DNA of 41,991 bases from JAKQHY01 sp034429475 (GTDB lineage Bacteria; Chloroflexota; Anaerolineae; B4-G1; SLSP01): NCBI GenBank assembly GCA_034429475.1, contig DAOUGD010000155.1:1-41991 (forward strand). The letters run 5' to 3'. Within the stretch, counting starts at the first letter, position 1; each line of letters starts with the position of its first letter. Positions 17,109 through 24,317 of this stretch are shown piece after piece. Made by a program: the position numbers and the translations under genes. The notes below the pieces were generated by a model. It was given only the letters and a program-made list of their open reading frames with translations, did no database searches and had not been told where the DNA came from.

Positions 17109-17496
17109 AAGGCAGTGGCTCCGCTAATAAGGCAAGATAGGTTTGTAAATGCTGGAAGAGGGTTTGCGTGGGGGCATCGGCGTGTCCCTGGAGAATCTGG
17201 TAGTATTCGATCAGTGATGTCAGATAATCCTGTTGCGCTTCAGTCAAAGTGCGTCCCCAGCCATACACGCAGAAAACGGCATCGCTGACCAGATAGCCGC
17301 CATCGGGATCGCGTTCTAACGTCACCGGCAAGGGGCGCAGGACTACCCACTGTGGCGCGATTTGACCCACCAGCAAGCCTTGTTGCGGCAAGTCCGCGAT
17401 CTCTACCGGAACCAGCGCCGGCATCAGAGGCGCAGCTTTTCCCGGCCAAACATACAACAAACCCGGTTCAGCAATGCGCATGGGTGTATCTGACAT
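17083..17496 (-). CDS. HicB-like protein (putative antitoxin)
   Basis: A 137-aa protein partnered with the overlapping HicA-like gene. The segment VTLERDPDGGYLVSD...VYGWGRTLTEAQQDYLTSLIEYY resembles the HicB partly degraded RNase-H fold: 'D.DGGY', 'G.G.T..EA', then a helix. No separate DNA-binding domain is obvious at either end. It lies 14 nt downstream of the zinc-ribbon/EF-Tu-domain gene and may share its transcript. The antitoxin role is inferred from gene order and motif; a stand-alone small adaptor pair cannot be excluded. Confidence 0.5.
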   Translation of the reverse strand: MSDTPMRIAEPGLLYVWPGKAAPLMPALVPVEIADLPQQGLLVGQIAPQWVVLRPLPVTLERDPDGGYLVSDAVFCVYGWGRTLTEAQQDYLTSLIEYYQILQGHADAPTQTLFQHLQTYLALLAEPLPYADQNSSS

Positions 17497-17510
17497 TTTA
17501 ACCCTCCTGA

Positions 17511-18122
17511 CTACCTTATCCCCCGCAACACGTCTCTGCGCCGCACTTCGCCTTTGTTAATGCCGCGCAGCAACAAGCCGACATTATCTCCAGCGCTGGC
17601 CTGCGTCTTGACTTTGCGGAACATCTCGAGGGCGTCCACCACAGTTTCCCGGACGCCGTTCGCGCCGTGGATGGCGACCGTCGCGCCCTTCGCCACACTG
17701 CCGGCTTCTATCTGCCCGGTGACAACCGTACCGCGCCCTTTGATGCTGAACACGTCCTCGACGGTCATCTGGAAATCGGCGGAGCTGGCGGGGGCAGCGG
17801 AAGTTTCAACTGCGCCATATTCCGTTGGGGCAGATTCGCCTTGTTCCGTCCAGGTATGTCCGCACGCCGTGCAATGGTAAGTCGCACCGCCCTGACCCTG
17901 GCTGCGGGAAAGGAAGGCGCGTATCAAGGGGATGGTGAGCAGCAAATCGGCGACGACCAGAGCTATGACCAACGTCACCGGATTTTTTACTGCGCCGGAG
18001 AAAATAACGACCAGAATGGCGGCATCTACCAGTAGAATCGGCGCGATCCAGATGAAGATGCTCCTGGGTTTGGCGATGACAACTTCAGAACTGTAACATT
18101 GTGGGCATTGGGATTGCATCAT
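17511..18122 (-). CDS. membrane zinc-ribbon protein fused to an EF-Tu domain-2-like barrel
   Basis: This 203-aa protein has an unusual architecture. CPQC (residues 6-9) and YHCTACGHTW (82-91) look like the two halves of one zinc ribbon, separated by two membrane helices (about 21-43 and 48-70). After a 25-residue linker, residues 117-202 match EF-Tu/EF1A domain 2: DFQMTVEDVFSIKGRGTVVTGQIEAG, then KVKTQASAGDNVGLLLRGI and a DVLRGI end. There is no GTPase domain. Domain 2 binds the aminoacyl end of tRNA in true elongation factors; here it faces the same side as the zinc ribbon, presumably the cytoplasm. The function is unknown. It precedes the HicB-like gene by 14 nt. Confidence 0.75.
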   Translation of the reverse strand: MMQSQCPQCYSSEVVIAKPRSIFIWIAPILLVDAAILVVIFSGAVKNPVTLVIALVVADLLLTIPLIRAFLSRSQGQGGATYHCTACGHTWTEQGESAPTEYGAVETSAAPASSADFQMTVEDVFSIKGRGTVVTGQIEAGSVAKGATVAIHGANGVRETVVDALEMFRKVKTQASAGDNVGLLLRGINKGEVRRRDVLRGIR

Positions 18123-18145
18123 TACCTCCCGACAACAAAACCTGC

Positions 18146-18580
18146 CTAATCCGACTCGGCCGGCGGGTGTTTTCCAATTGCGTAGAGTGCTTGCCGCAGA
18201 TTGACTACCCCTTCACGATTTAGCTGCAATGCCTGGATGGTCGCCCGTCCGGTCGGTGTGATCCCAATCACGAGGCTGTAATCTTCACTCCAGACAAAAT
18301 GTTCAGACCAGCGTTGTCGGCGAGGGTGATAAAGGGGAGTAAGTTCGCCTGTGACTGGATCGTAGTCCTCAATTTTGGTGTATTTGTGATTATTACAGCC
18401 CTGGCACGACAATGCCAGATTAGCAGGCGTGTCTTTTCCTCCGTTATGACGTGGAATGATGTGTTCAACCGAGAAGGATTGTGTGGCAAACTTTGCCTGA
18501 CTGCGACAATACTCACAACAACCATGCGCGCGTTCGATCACGGCCTGCTTTAGTTGGAAAGGAATATGTGATTCAGGCAT
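18146..18580 (-). CDS. HNH endonuclease
   Basis: A 144-aa HNH nuclease of the zinc-bound type. The first knuckle is CEYC (22-25). SVEHIIPRHNGGKDTPANLALSC supplies the His (His40, His45), Asn46/Asn54 and the second zinc cysteines CQGCNNHK (59-66). The remainder is beta-rich. Such stand-alone HNH proteins are common in cyanobacteria and Chloroflexota, next to a small helical partner as here. Its start overlaps the partner gene's end by 8 nt, implying translational coupling. The biological target is unknown: it may be mobile, defensive or toxin-like. Confidence 0.85.
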   Translation of the reverse strand: MPESHIPFQLKQAVIERAHGCCEYCRSQAKFATQSFSVEHIIPRHNGGKDTPANLALSCQGCNNHKYTKIEDYDPVTGELTPLYHPRRQRWSEHFVWSEDYSLVIGITPTGRATIQALQLNREGVVNLRQALYAIGKHPPAESD

Positions 18581-18974
18581 ACTCAGGGGCTTTGATCCCT
18601 AACTGTTGCATAAGTACATCTACTGTAACCTGGCGAAGTTGTGCCAACTCTGTTAAATAAATGACTCGTTGCGCTTCAAAATTCTCTACATCGTCCGTAA
18701 GTTGTAAAAGCTCCTGGTATTCTTCAGTCGTTAAAGTCTCGGTGCGACGTTTCGCTATCAATGTCGCATATCTCTTTTGAGTAGATATAGGTAAGCCCTG
18801 ATTGATTTTTCGCAGTAACTCAGTTTCAGCATGATTCATGTGAGGTGCTTGACGTTGGGCGCGTAATATCAGGGTACTCTGCACAAAATTTTCCAATTCG
18901 GGCGGACTCAACTGCCCAATCGCATTGAGTAACTCTTCCATAGATAGATGAGCTTGTACTTGAACAACTGTCAT
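18573..18974 (-). CDS. small helical partner of the HNH nuclease
   Basis: A 133-aa, almost entirely helical protein. From memory, the pattern MTVVQVQAHLSMEELLNAIGQLSPPELENFV...ELLRKINQGLP...RYATLIAKRRTETLTTEEYQELLQLTDDVE recurs in cyanobacteria and Chloroflexota beside HNH nuclease genes. No catalytic motif is visible. The start at 18974 lies 16 nt after the GNAT gene's end. Overlap with the nuclease gene and a length typical of antitoxins or adaptors suggest that it controls or guides the nuclease, but nothing proves this. Confidence 0.65.
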   Translation of the reverse strand: MTVVQVQAHLSMEELLNAIGQLSPPELENFVQSTLILRAQRQAPHMNHAETELLRKINQGLPISTQKRYATLIAKRRTETLTTEEYQELLQLTDDVENFEAQRVIYLTELAQLRQVTVDVLMQQLGIKAPEYA

Positions 18975-18990
18975 AGTCGTCTCTCCATTT

Positions 18991-19467
18991 CTATTCTTTC
19001 AACACCACCGACGTCGCTACCTGCCGCTCCGGAATATCCCAATATTCCCGCAGCAGACGCTCTTTCTCTTCCCACGAAACCTGCCGGAAACCGTGCTTTT
19101 CGTAGAAGCGGATGGCCCACGTCGCAGCGGCCCACGTCCCGATGAGCACGGGGCGGGTGGCAAGGGCGCGCAGGTGCGCCAGCAGTTTGCTGCCGATGCC
19201 CTGCCCGCGCCGCGCGGTGTAGACGTAGGCGTGGCGGATGAGCGTGACGTCCTTCACGTCCTGAATTCCCATCACGCCGATGAGCGCGCCATCCTCTTCA
19301 TAGCCCCAAAAGCGTACGCCCGCGTCCATCTCATGGCGCAACTCCTCGTGGGGCATGTACGGCTCGTGCCAGCGGTCCGCCGGGATCGCGCCCTTGTACG
19401 CCTGCGCCGCATCGTTGACAATGGCATAGATGGTTTCAAAATCCTCAGAAGTACATACTCGAATCAT
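18991..19467 (-). CDS. GNAT family N-acetyltransferase
   Basis: An acetyl-CoA-dependent acetyltransferase of 158 aa. The acetyl-CoA pyrophosphate-binding motif is TARRGQGIGSKLL (about 88-100), preceded by the beta-4 strand DVTLIRHAYVY, and followed by GTWAAATWAIRFYEKHGF, the usual motif B. The substrate is unknown. The Shine-Dalgarno is weak, and the upstream gap holds a heptad repeat. It is followed by the HNH pair. Confidence 0.9.
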   Translation of the reverse strand: MIRVCTSEDFETIYAIVNDAAQAYKGAIPADRWHEPYMPHEELRHEMDAGVRFWGYEEDGALIGVMGIQDVKDVTLIRHAYVYTARRGQGIGSKLLAHLRALATRPVLIGTWAAATWAIRFYEKHGFRQVSWEEKERLLREYWDIPERQVATSVVLKE

Positions 19468-19507
19468 AGTGGTTTCCCTCGCAGATAGAACGAAGTCGTC
19501 CGTCCCC

Positions 19508-19540
19508 TCTTACTCCCTACTCCCTACTCCCTACTCCCCA
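19508..19540. repeat. heptad repeat (TACTCCC)
   Basis: Four units of TACTCCC lie between a methyltransferase gene and the GNAT gene. Confidence 0.78.
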
Positions 19541-19543
19541 TTC

Positions 19544-20278
19544 TCACTTCACTCCGCCAAACACGGTAAAAATCCCGTATTTGTAAAAACAATCCACGTC
19601 TCTGAACCCCATTTTGTGCAATAGTTCCAATTGGTCAAATAGCGCGCTGGGCTTGTTTTCCGGCTTGCGCTTGTACTGCGCGGGCAATTGATCGTGGATT
19701 CCGACTTCGCTTTCCATCCCGTTGCGGCGGAGCGTCTCGTCAATCCAATCCACCCACATCTGGAATTGCCACTGCTCGCTGCGCTCCGACGTAGGCCGCA
19801 CGACGTCAATGTTGACGAACAAGCCGCCGATTTTCAGCTCACGGTACACTTTGGCGTACATCCGGCCCTTGTCGAAGAAATCCAGGTGATGGATGGCGTT
19901 GCTGGAGAAAATGCCGTCGTATGTCGCATCCTCCGGCGCGCGGTCCAGGTAGGCCTCGAAAGTCTGCTGGATGAAATGGATAGTCTCGCCGGGCAACCTC
20001 TGCCTGGCCTTGTCCAGCATTGCTGCGGAGCCATCGAGCAGATAATAAACGTTGTCCGGCTGGCAATGTCGCATCTGCTCCGTGATGATGCCGTCGCCAC
20101 ATCCCAAATCCAGGATGTGACGGCCTTGCTGCCGGTCGCCAAAATGATAGCGGAAGAGATCCAATAGCAGCTTGGTGGTACGCCGCCGCTCAACGATGAT
20201 GACGTCGGCGGTGGCGACGTACGTTTCGCCTTGCGCGTCGCCGCTCAACCAGGTATTGGTCGGATCGCTTTTTGCCAT
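19544..20278 (-). CDS. class I SAM-dependent methyltransferase
   Basis: A 244-aa Rossmann-fold methyltransferase. Motif I is HILDLGCGDGIITEQM (54-69), followed by the acidic end of strand 2 (YYLLDGSAAML) and IFSSNAIHHLDFFDKG, the post-II/III region common in small-molecule methyltransferases. The substrate is unknown. It starts 3 nt after the end of a second methyltransferase of the same general class, so the two are almost certainly translated from one mRNA and may act in sequence. Confidence 0.9.
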   Translation of the reverse strand: MAKSDPTNTWLSGDAQGETYVATADVIIVERRRTTKLLLDLFRYHFGDRQQGRHILDLGCGDGIITEQMRHCQPDNVYYLLDGSAAMLDKARQRLPGETIHFIQQTFEAYLDRAPEDATYDGIFSSNAIHHLDFFDKGRMYAKVYRELKIGGLFVNIDVVRPTSERSEQWQFQMWVDWIDETLRRNGMESEVGIHDQLPAQYKRKPENKPSALFDQLELLHKMGFRDVDCFYKYGIFTVFGGVK

Positions 20279-20281
20279 CGC

Positions 20282-20989
20282 TCACGGCCTCGTACAGATG
20301 TAAGTCGCGCCGAAGCCTTCGCCATACTCGGCTGCGTCAATCTGAAACCCGGCGCGTTCCAATAGCGCCTCCATCACCCAATCGAAGGTGCTGTACTCGT
20401 CGCGGATGTGGGTGGCGACCTCGGCGGCAAATTCCACGTTGGTCTTCTCGCGGATGTCCTGCTCCCAGGCGTCGAAACATGCCTCGTAGCCATCGAGGTC
20501 GCCAGGGAAAACGATGTCGAACAGATAAAACTTACCACCGGGCTTGAGCATTGCCGTCAGTCGTCTCAGCCCAACTTGCTTCCAGAAGTCCGGCAGATGG
20601 TGCAGCGCCGCCGCCGAGACGATGGCGTCCGCCGGCTCGCAGGTATGCTCGTAACTCAGAAAACCCCCGTGGCAAAAACTGACATTTTTCAATCCAGCGC
20701 GCTCGGCCTTTTGGCGGGCGTAATCCAACATCGCCCGCGAGACGTCCACGGCGTAGACCCACTGGCAACGCCGGGCGATGTGCAGCGCAAACGCGCCGGT
20801 GCCTGCCCCCATATCTATGACCGTGTGCTCCGGTCCCAACGCCAACCGTTGAATGACGGCAGTCGTAACTTTCTCATAGTCGCGGAATTTCTCGTGCCTT
20901 TGATCGTAGACCGCAACCTGCGCCGGGTCGCTGTAATCCACGCCTGAGTGCTGAATTTCGTTGTAGAACCATGCCGGATTGGTATTCAT
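20282..20989 (-). CDS. class I SAM-dependent methyltransferase
   Basis: A 235-aa methyltransferase. Motif I is VIDMGAGTGAFALHI (57-71). VYAVDVSRAMLDYARQKA is strand 2 with the acidic residue that holds the SAM ribose, and IVSAAALHHLPDFWKQVGLRRL is the Methyltransf_11/25 region. The N-terminal PAWFYNEIQHSGVDYSDPAQVAVYDQRH is typical of ubiquinone/menaquinone-type or toxin-resistance-type enzymes, but the substrate cannot be fixed. It is the first of a tandem pair and follows the CGGATT palindrome after the homocysteine methyltransferase gene. Confidence 0.9.
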   Translation of the reverse strand: MNTNPAWFYNEIQHSGVDYSDPAQVAVYDQRHEKFRDYEKVTTAVIQRLALGPEHTVIDMGAGTGAFALHIARRCQWVYAVDVSRAMLDYARQKAERAGLKNVSFCHGGFLSYEHTCEPADAIVSAAALHHLPDFWKQVGLRRLTAMLKPGGKFYLFDIVFPGDLDGYEACFDAWEQDIREKTNVEFAAEVATHIRDEYSTFDWVMEALLERAGFQIDAAEYGEGFGATYICTRP

Positions 20990-21009
20990 AGCAACTTCCT
21001 TGAAAATAA

Positions 21010-21071
21010 TCTCAACGGATTGAACGGCTTAAACGGAAAAATATCGTTAAATTTCGTTGAATCCGTTGAGA
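21010..21071. repeat. inverted repeat of CGGATT units
   Basis: TCTCAACGGATTGAACG (21010-21026) is reverse-complementary to CGTTGAATCCGTTGAGA (21055-21071) with one mismatch. The arms are separated by further units of the same family. It fills most of the 94-nt gap between two minus-strand genes and would form a long hairpin in the transcript. Confidence 0.85.
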
Positions 21072-21083
21072 GAACTTTTTTAT

Positions 21084-22049
21084 CTAACCGCTGTCATGTT
21101 TTGTGCTGGGTTCCGCAGCAATCATCGCCGCGATGGCCTCGATGTGCCGTTCATCGCTGCCGCAGCAGCCGCCGAGAATCTTTGCGCCGAACTGTCGCCG
21201 GACGTCCAGCATCGCAGCCGCAAACGGGGCAGGCGCTTCACTGTCGAGGCTTTCCAGTCCGTCGAGTTCCTCCGGGCTTTTGGCCGAGGTGTTGGCCTGC
21301 AAGCCGATGAGACGCTCGCCAATGGGCGCATCCTGCGCCTGCGCCCGGTTCAACGCGGCAGCATACACCCGTGGATGGACGCAATTTGCCATATAGGCGC
21401 AGGGGTGCGGGGATACCGCCGCATCTATGCGGGCAATCGCGGCGTGAAGCGGCGTTCCGTCGAGCAGGGTGCCCGTGGGGCGCAGGACGAAGCTCAAGAG
21501 GTAGGGCGCGCCTGTCTCGGCCATCGCGCGCGCCATTCCGAGCGCTTCGGAAAAGGCCGGCAGGGTGGACCCCATCAGAAAATCCACGCCAGCGGCGGCC
21601 AGGGCACGCGCTTGGAGGCGATGAAATTCGGTAGCTTCGTCGTCGCGTAGCGCCTCGGTAGGATTGTAAGCATCGCCTCGGCAGCCCATCAGGCCGCCGA
21701 TGAAAATTTGCCCGGCATAGCTACCATAACTAATGCGGGTTTCCGCCAGGAAGCGCGCTCCATCGCCGTTGATAGCGACTGCGTCCGCAAATCCGGCCCG
21801 GTGCAGCCGCTCCGGGGTGGCACGCCAGGTTGGTGTGAGCGTGATCATCGGCAGATTGTACGCCTTGCCAATGTCGAGGTACTGCGTGTAGATGCGCCGC
21901 AGCGCGGTTCGTCCCGCTTCCGAGTAAATCAGGCCCCCGTTGGCGATGTGGGGATCAATCGTCATCGCCGGGTCCCGCCGCAGCCGCTCGATGATGGCAC
22001 CTTCAGCAAGAATAAAAGGATAATTTTGTAAAGCTTGGGCAAAATTCAT
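21084..22049 (-). CDS. homocysteine S-methyltransferase family protein
   Basis: A zinc-dependent methyltransferase of the Pfam S-methyl_trans family (TIM barrel). Zinc-ligand cysteines are in YMANCVHP and ILGGCCGSDERHI. It lacks the cobalamin domains of MetH, so it fits MmuM-type enzymes (S-methylmethionine to homocysteine), but EGAIIERLRR in place of the usual 'DGA..T.L' start suggests a divergent substrate. It is 321 aa. Its ribosome-binding region is formed by the AGGAGGC/AAGAGGC heptad tract at 22050-22088. It follows cimA by 36 nt and is probably the last gene of the first BCAA transcript segment. Confidence 0.85.
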   Translation of the reverse strand: MNFAQALQNYPFILAEGAIIERLRRDPAMTIDPHIANGGLIYSEAGRTALRRIYTQYLDIGKAYNLPMITLTPTWRATPERLHRAGFADAVAINGDGARFLAETRISYGSYAGQIFIGGLMGCRGDAYNPTEALRDDEATEFHRLQARALAAAGVDFLMGSTLPAFSEALGMARAMAETGAPYLLSFVLRPTGTLLDGTPLHAAIARIDAAVSPHPCAYMANCVHPRVYAAALNRAQAQDAPIGERLIGLQANTSAKSPEELDGLESLDSEAPAPFAAAMLDVRRQFGAKILGGCCGSDERHIEAIAAMIAAEPSTKHDSG

Positions 22050-22088
22050 CCTGCCTCTTGCCTCCTGCTTCTTGCTTCTTGCCTCCTA
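22050..22088. repeat. heptad repeat that also provides a ribosome-binding site
   Basis: About five units of GCCTCTT/GCCTCCT/GCTTCTT fill the 36-nt gap between cimA and the homocysteine methyltransferase gene. On the minus strand the units read AGGAGGC/AAGAGGC, so the only Shine-Dalgarno-like sequence for the downstream gene lies inside the repeat. Confidence 0.75.
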
Positions 22089-23657
22089 CCCATGTGCCAC
22101 CGTGATGCCGTATTCCACCGCGTCCGCCAGCGCGATCCAGCTTGCCTCGATGATGTTGGCCGACGCCCCCACCGTGCTCCACCGGCGCGAGCCGTTGCGC
22201 ACATCAATCAACACGCGCGTCGTCGCCCCCGTGCCGGCGCCGCCATCGAGGATATGCACCTTGTAATCGGCCAGCCCGAAGTCCGCCAACTGCGGGTACA
22301 CCGGCGTGAGCGCCTTCCGCAGCGCCGTATCCAGAGCGTTGACCGGGCCATTGCCCTCGGCGGCGGTGTGGAAGACTTGATCGCCCACGCGCACCTTCAC
22401 CGTCGCCTCGGCGAACAGGCCGCGCCCCTCGCGGTGCTCGACGACGGCCATAAAGTCAATCATGTGGAAGGGCGGCGTGTAGCCCTCGCGGGAGCGGAGC
22501 AGCATCATCTCCACCGACGCCTCCGCGCCCTCAAACGTGAAACCGCGATGCTCCAATTCCTTGATGCGCTGCAAAACCTGCGGCAACTGCTGGAGTTCCT
22601 CGTGGGCAATGCCCATTTCGTCGGCCTTGCTCAGCAGGTTGCCCTTGCCGGATAGCTCCGAAACGACGACGCGCGCTTCGTTGCCCACCAGCGCCGGGTC
22701 AATGTGCTGATAGCTGCTCGGATTGCGGCGCAGCGCGGCCACATGGATGCCGCCTTTGTGCGCGAACGCACTCCGCCCCACGAAGGGTGCGTGGCGGTAC
22801 GGCGCCTGGTTGGCGATAGAGGAAATGGCACGCGCAGTGCGCGTCAACTGCGGCAGTTGGCCTTCTGGCAGCGCCGCGTACCCCATTTTAAGTTCCAGGT
22901 TGGGGATGAGCGTACAAAGGTTGGCGTTGCCGCAGCGCTCGCCGTAGCCGTTCATCGTCCCCTGGATGTGAACGGCGCCGGCCTGCACGGCCATCAACGT
23001 ATTCGCGTCGGCCATGCCGCCGTCGTTGTGCGTGTGGATGCCTAACGCAACGTCGGGGAAGTGCGTTTTGACTTCCCCGACGATGGCGGCGATTTCCCAC
23101 GGCATCAGTCCGCCGTTGGTGTCGCAAAGGACCAGCAACGTCGCGCCGCCATCCACGGCTGCCTGAAGTGTGGACAATGTGTAGGTCGGATCGACCTTGT
23201 ACCCATCGAAGAAATGCTCGGCGTCGTAAACGACTTCTTTGCCCTGTGCGATGAGATACGCGACGCTCTCCCGGATGATGCGCAGATTCTCCTCCGGCGT
23301 GGCGCGCAGCACTTCGGTGACGTGCAGCATCCAGCTTTTGCCGACGACCGTGACCACCGGCGTCCCCGCGTCGAGCAAGGCGCGGATGTTAGCATCGTCC
23401 GCCGGCTGCGATCCCACGCGGCACGTACTGCCGAACGCCGCGATCTTCGCCTGCTTCAAGTTCAAGCTGCGCACCCGCTCAAAGTACGCCGCGTCCTTCG
23501 GATTCGAGCCGGGCCAGCCCCCCTCAATGGTATGCACACCCAACTCGTCCAACAGCCGCGTCACCTTCAGCTTGTCGTCCACTGACAGTGAAATCCCCTC
23601 CGCCTGCGTCCCATCGCGGAGTGTCGTATCGTAAAGCTGGATTTGTTGTTTTTGCAT
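22086..23657 (-). CDS. cimA: (R)-citramalate synthase
   Basis: Condenses acetyl-CoA with pyruvate to citramalate. LeuCD and LeuB then convert this to 2-oxobutyrate, a threonine-independent route to isoleucine. The DRE-TIM signature LYDTTLRDGTQAEGIS (8-23) has T-Q-A-E where LeuA has E-Q-S-P, and GGWPGSNPKD (about 46-55) is characteristic of CimA. The metal-binding GIHTHNDGGMADANT motif is present. The C-terminal part (from about residue 390) is the LeuA-type regulatory domain that binds isoleucine in known CimA. At 523 aa it is full length. ATG 23657 follows GGGAGGCACA. It lies between leuD and a homocysteine methyltransferase gene. Confidence 0.95.
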   Translation of the reverse strand: MQKQQIQLYDTTLRDGTQAEGISLSVDDKLKVTRLLDELGVHTIEGGWPGSNPKDAAYFERVRSLNLKQAKIAAFGSTCRVGSQPADDANIRALLDAGTPVVTVVGKSWMLHVTEVLRATPEENLRIIRESVAYLIAQGKEVVYDAEHFFDGYKVDPTYTLSTLQAAVDGGATLLVLCDTNGGLMPWEIAAIVGEVKTHFPDVALGIHTHNDGGMADANTLMAVQAGAVHIQGTMNGYGERCGNANLCTLIPNLELKMGYAALPEGQLPQLTRTARAISSIANQAPYRHAPFVGRSAFAHKGGIHVAALRRNPSSYQHIDPALVGNEARVVVSELSGKGNLLSKADEMGIAHEELQQLPQVLQRIKELEHRGFTFEGAEASVEMMLLRSREGYTPPFHMIDFMAVVEHREGRGLFAEATVKVRVGDQVFHTAAEGNGPVNALDTALRKALTPVYPQLADFGLADYKVHILDGGAGTGATTRVLIDVRNGSRRWSTVGASANIIEASWIALADAVEYGITVAHG

Positions 23658-23672
23658 TGTGCCTCCCTACAA

Positions 23673-23735
23673 GTAGACGGTAGACGATAGACAGTAAACG
23701 GGCCTGTCTACCGTCTACCGTCTACTGTCTACCCT
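23673..23735. repeat. inverted repeat of GTAGACG heptads between leuD and cimA
   Basis: Left arm: GTAGACG/GTAGACG/ATAGACA/GTAAACG units (23673-23700). Right arm: TCTACCG/TCTACTG units (about 23704-23733), reverse-complementary to the left. The gap contains nothing else. Confidence 0.85.
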
Positions 23736-24226
23736 TTCTGCAATCTCTCGCGCGTATACGGCACCAATCCCCCCGCCTCAATAATTCCCATAATGAATGG
23801 CGGGAAGGGCGGTGCGGCGTAAGTTTTGCCGGTGCGTGCGTTGGTGATGGCGCCGGTCTCCAAATCCACCGAGAGCACATCCCCCTTCCGTGCCTCCTCG
23901 ACGGCCTCCGGGCACTCCAAAATCGGTAGGCCGATGTTGATGGCATTGCGGTAGAAGATGCGAGCAAAGCTCTTGGCGACGACGCACGAGACGCCTGCCC
24001 CCTTGAGCGCCAGCGGCGCGTGCTCCCTTGATGAGCCGCACCCGAAGTTTTCGCCCCCCACCACGATGTCCCCCGCCTGCACCGCCGTCGCGAATCCCGC
24101 ATCAATGTCCTCCATGCAGTGCTGCGCCAGTTCCTCCGCCGTTGACATATTCAAATATCGCGCCGGGATAATCGCATCCGTGTCCACGTTGTCGCCATAT
24201 TTCCAGATGGTTCCACTGAGCTTCAT
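23729..24226 (-). CDS. leuD: 3-isopropylmalate dehydratase small subunit
   Basis: Swivel domain of isopropylmalate isomerase, which with LeuC interconverts 2- and 3-isopropylmalate and, in this cluster, probably hydrates citraconate for the citramalate route. GDNVDTDAIIPARYL (11-25) and GGENFGCGSSREHAPLAL (about 55-72) are the family signatures. At 165 aa it is the short archaeal/bacterial type. ATG 24226 follows GGAGGTGTCACG. The frame is open 50 codons upstream, but there it merely translates the heptad repeats. Its 3' end reaches the GTAGACG repeat. Confidence 0.96.
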   Translation of the reverse strand: MKLSGTIWKYGDNVDTDAIIPARYLNMSTAEELAQHCMEDIDAGFATAVQAGDIVVGGENFGCGSSREHAPLALKGAGVSCVVAKSFARIFYRNAINIGLPILECPEAVEEARKGDVLSVDLETGAITNARTGKTYAAPPFPPFIMGIIEAGGLVPYTRERLQKG

Positions 24227-24238
24227 CGTGACACCTCC

Positions 24239-24317
24239 GTGAAACGTGAAACATGAAACGTGAAACGTAAAACGTAAAACGTAATTCGCAATTCGTAATT
24301 CGCAATTCGCAATTCGT
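24239..24317. repeat. 11-unit heptad repeat array between leuC and leuD
   Basis: The gap is a strictly 7-nt-phased array. GTGAAAC/ATGAAAC units grade into GTAAAAC and then into GTAATTC/GCAATTC units, ending at the leuC stop. The phase is kept through the change of unit sequence, which shows that unit length is conserved more than unit sequence. Confidence 0.9.

Noticed and set aside
24239..24317. CRISPR-like array
   Set aside because: Units are 7 nt, directly adjacent and degenerate, with no unique spacers of 30-40 nt and no cas genes.
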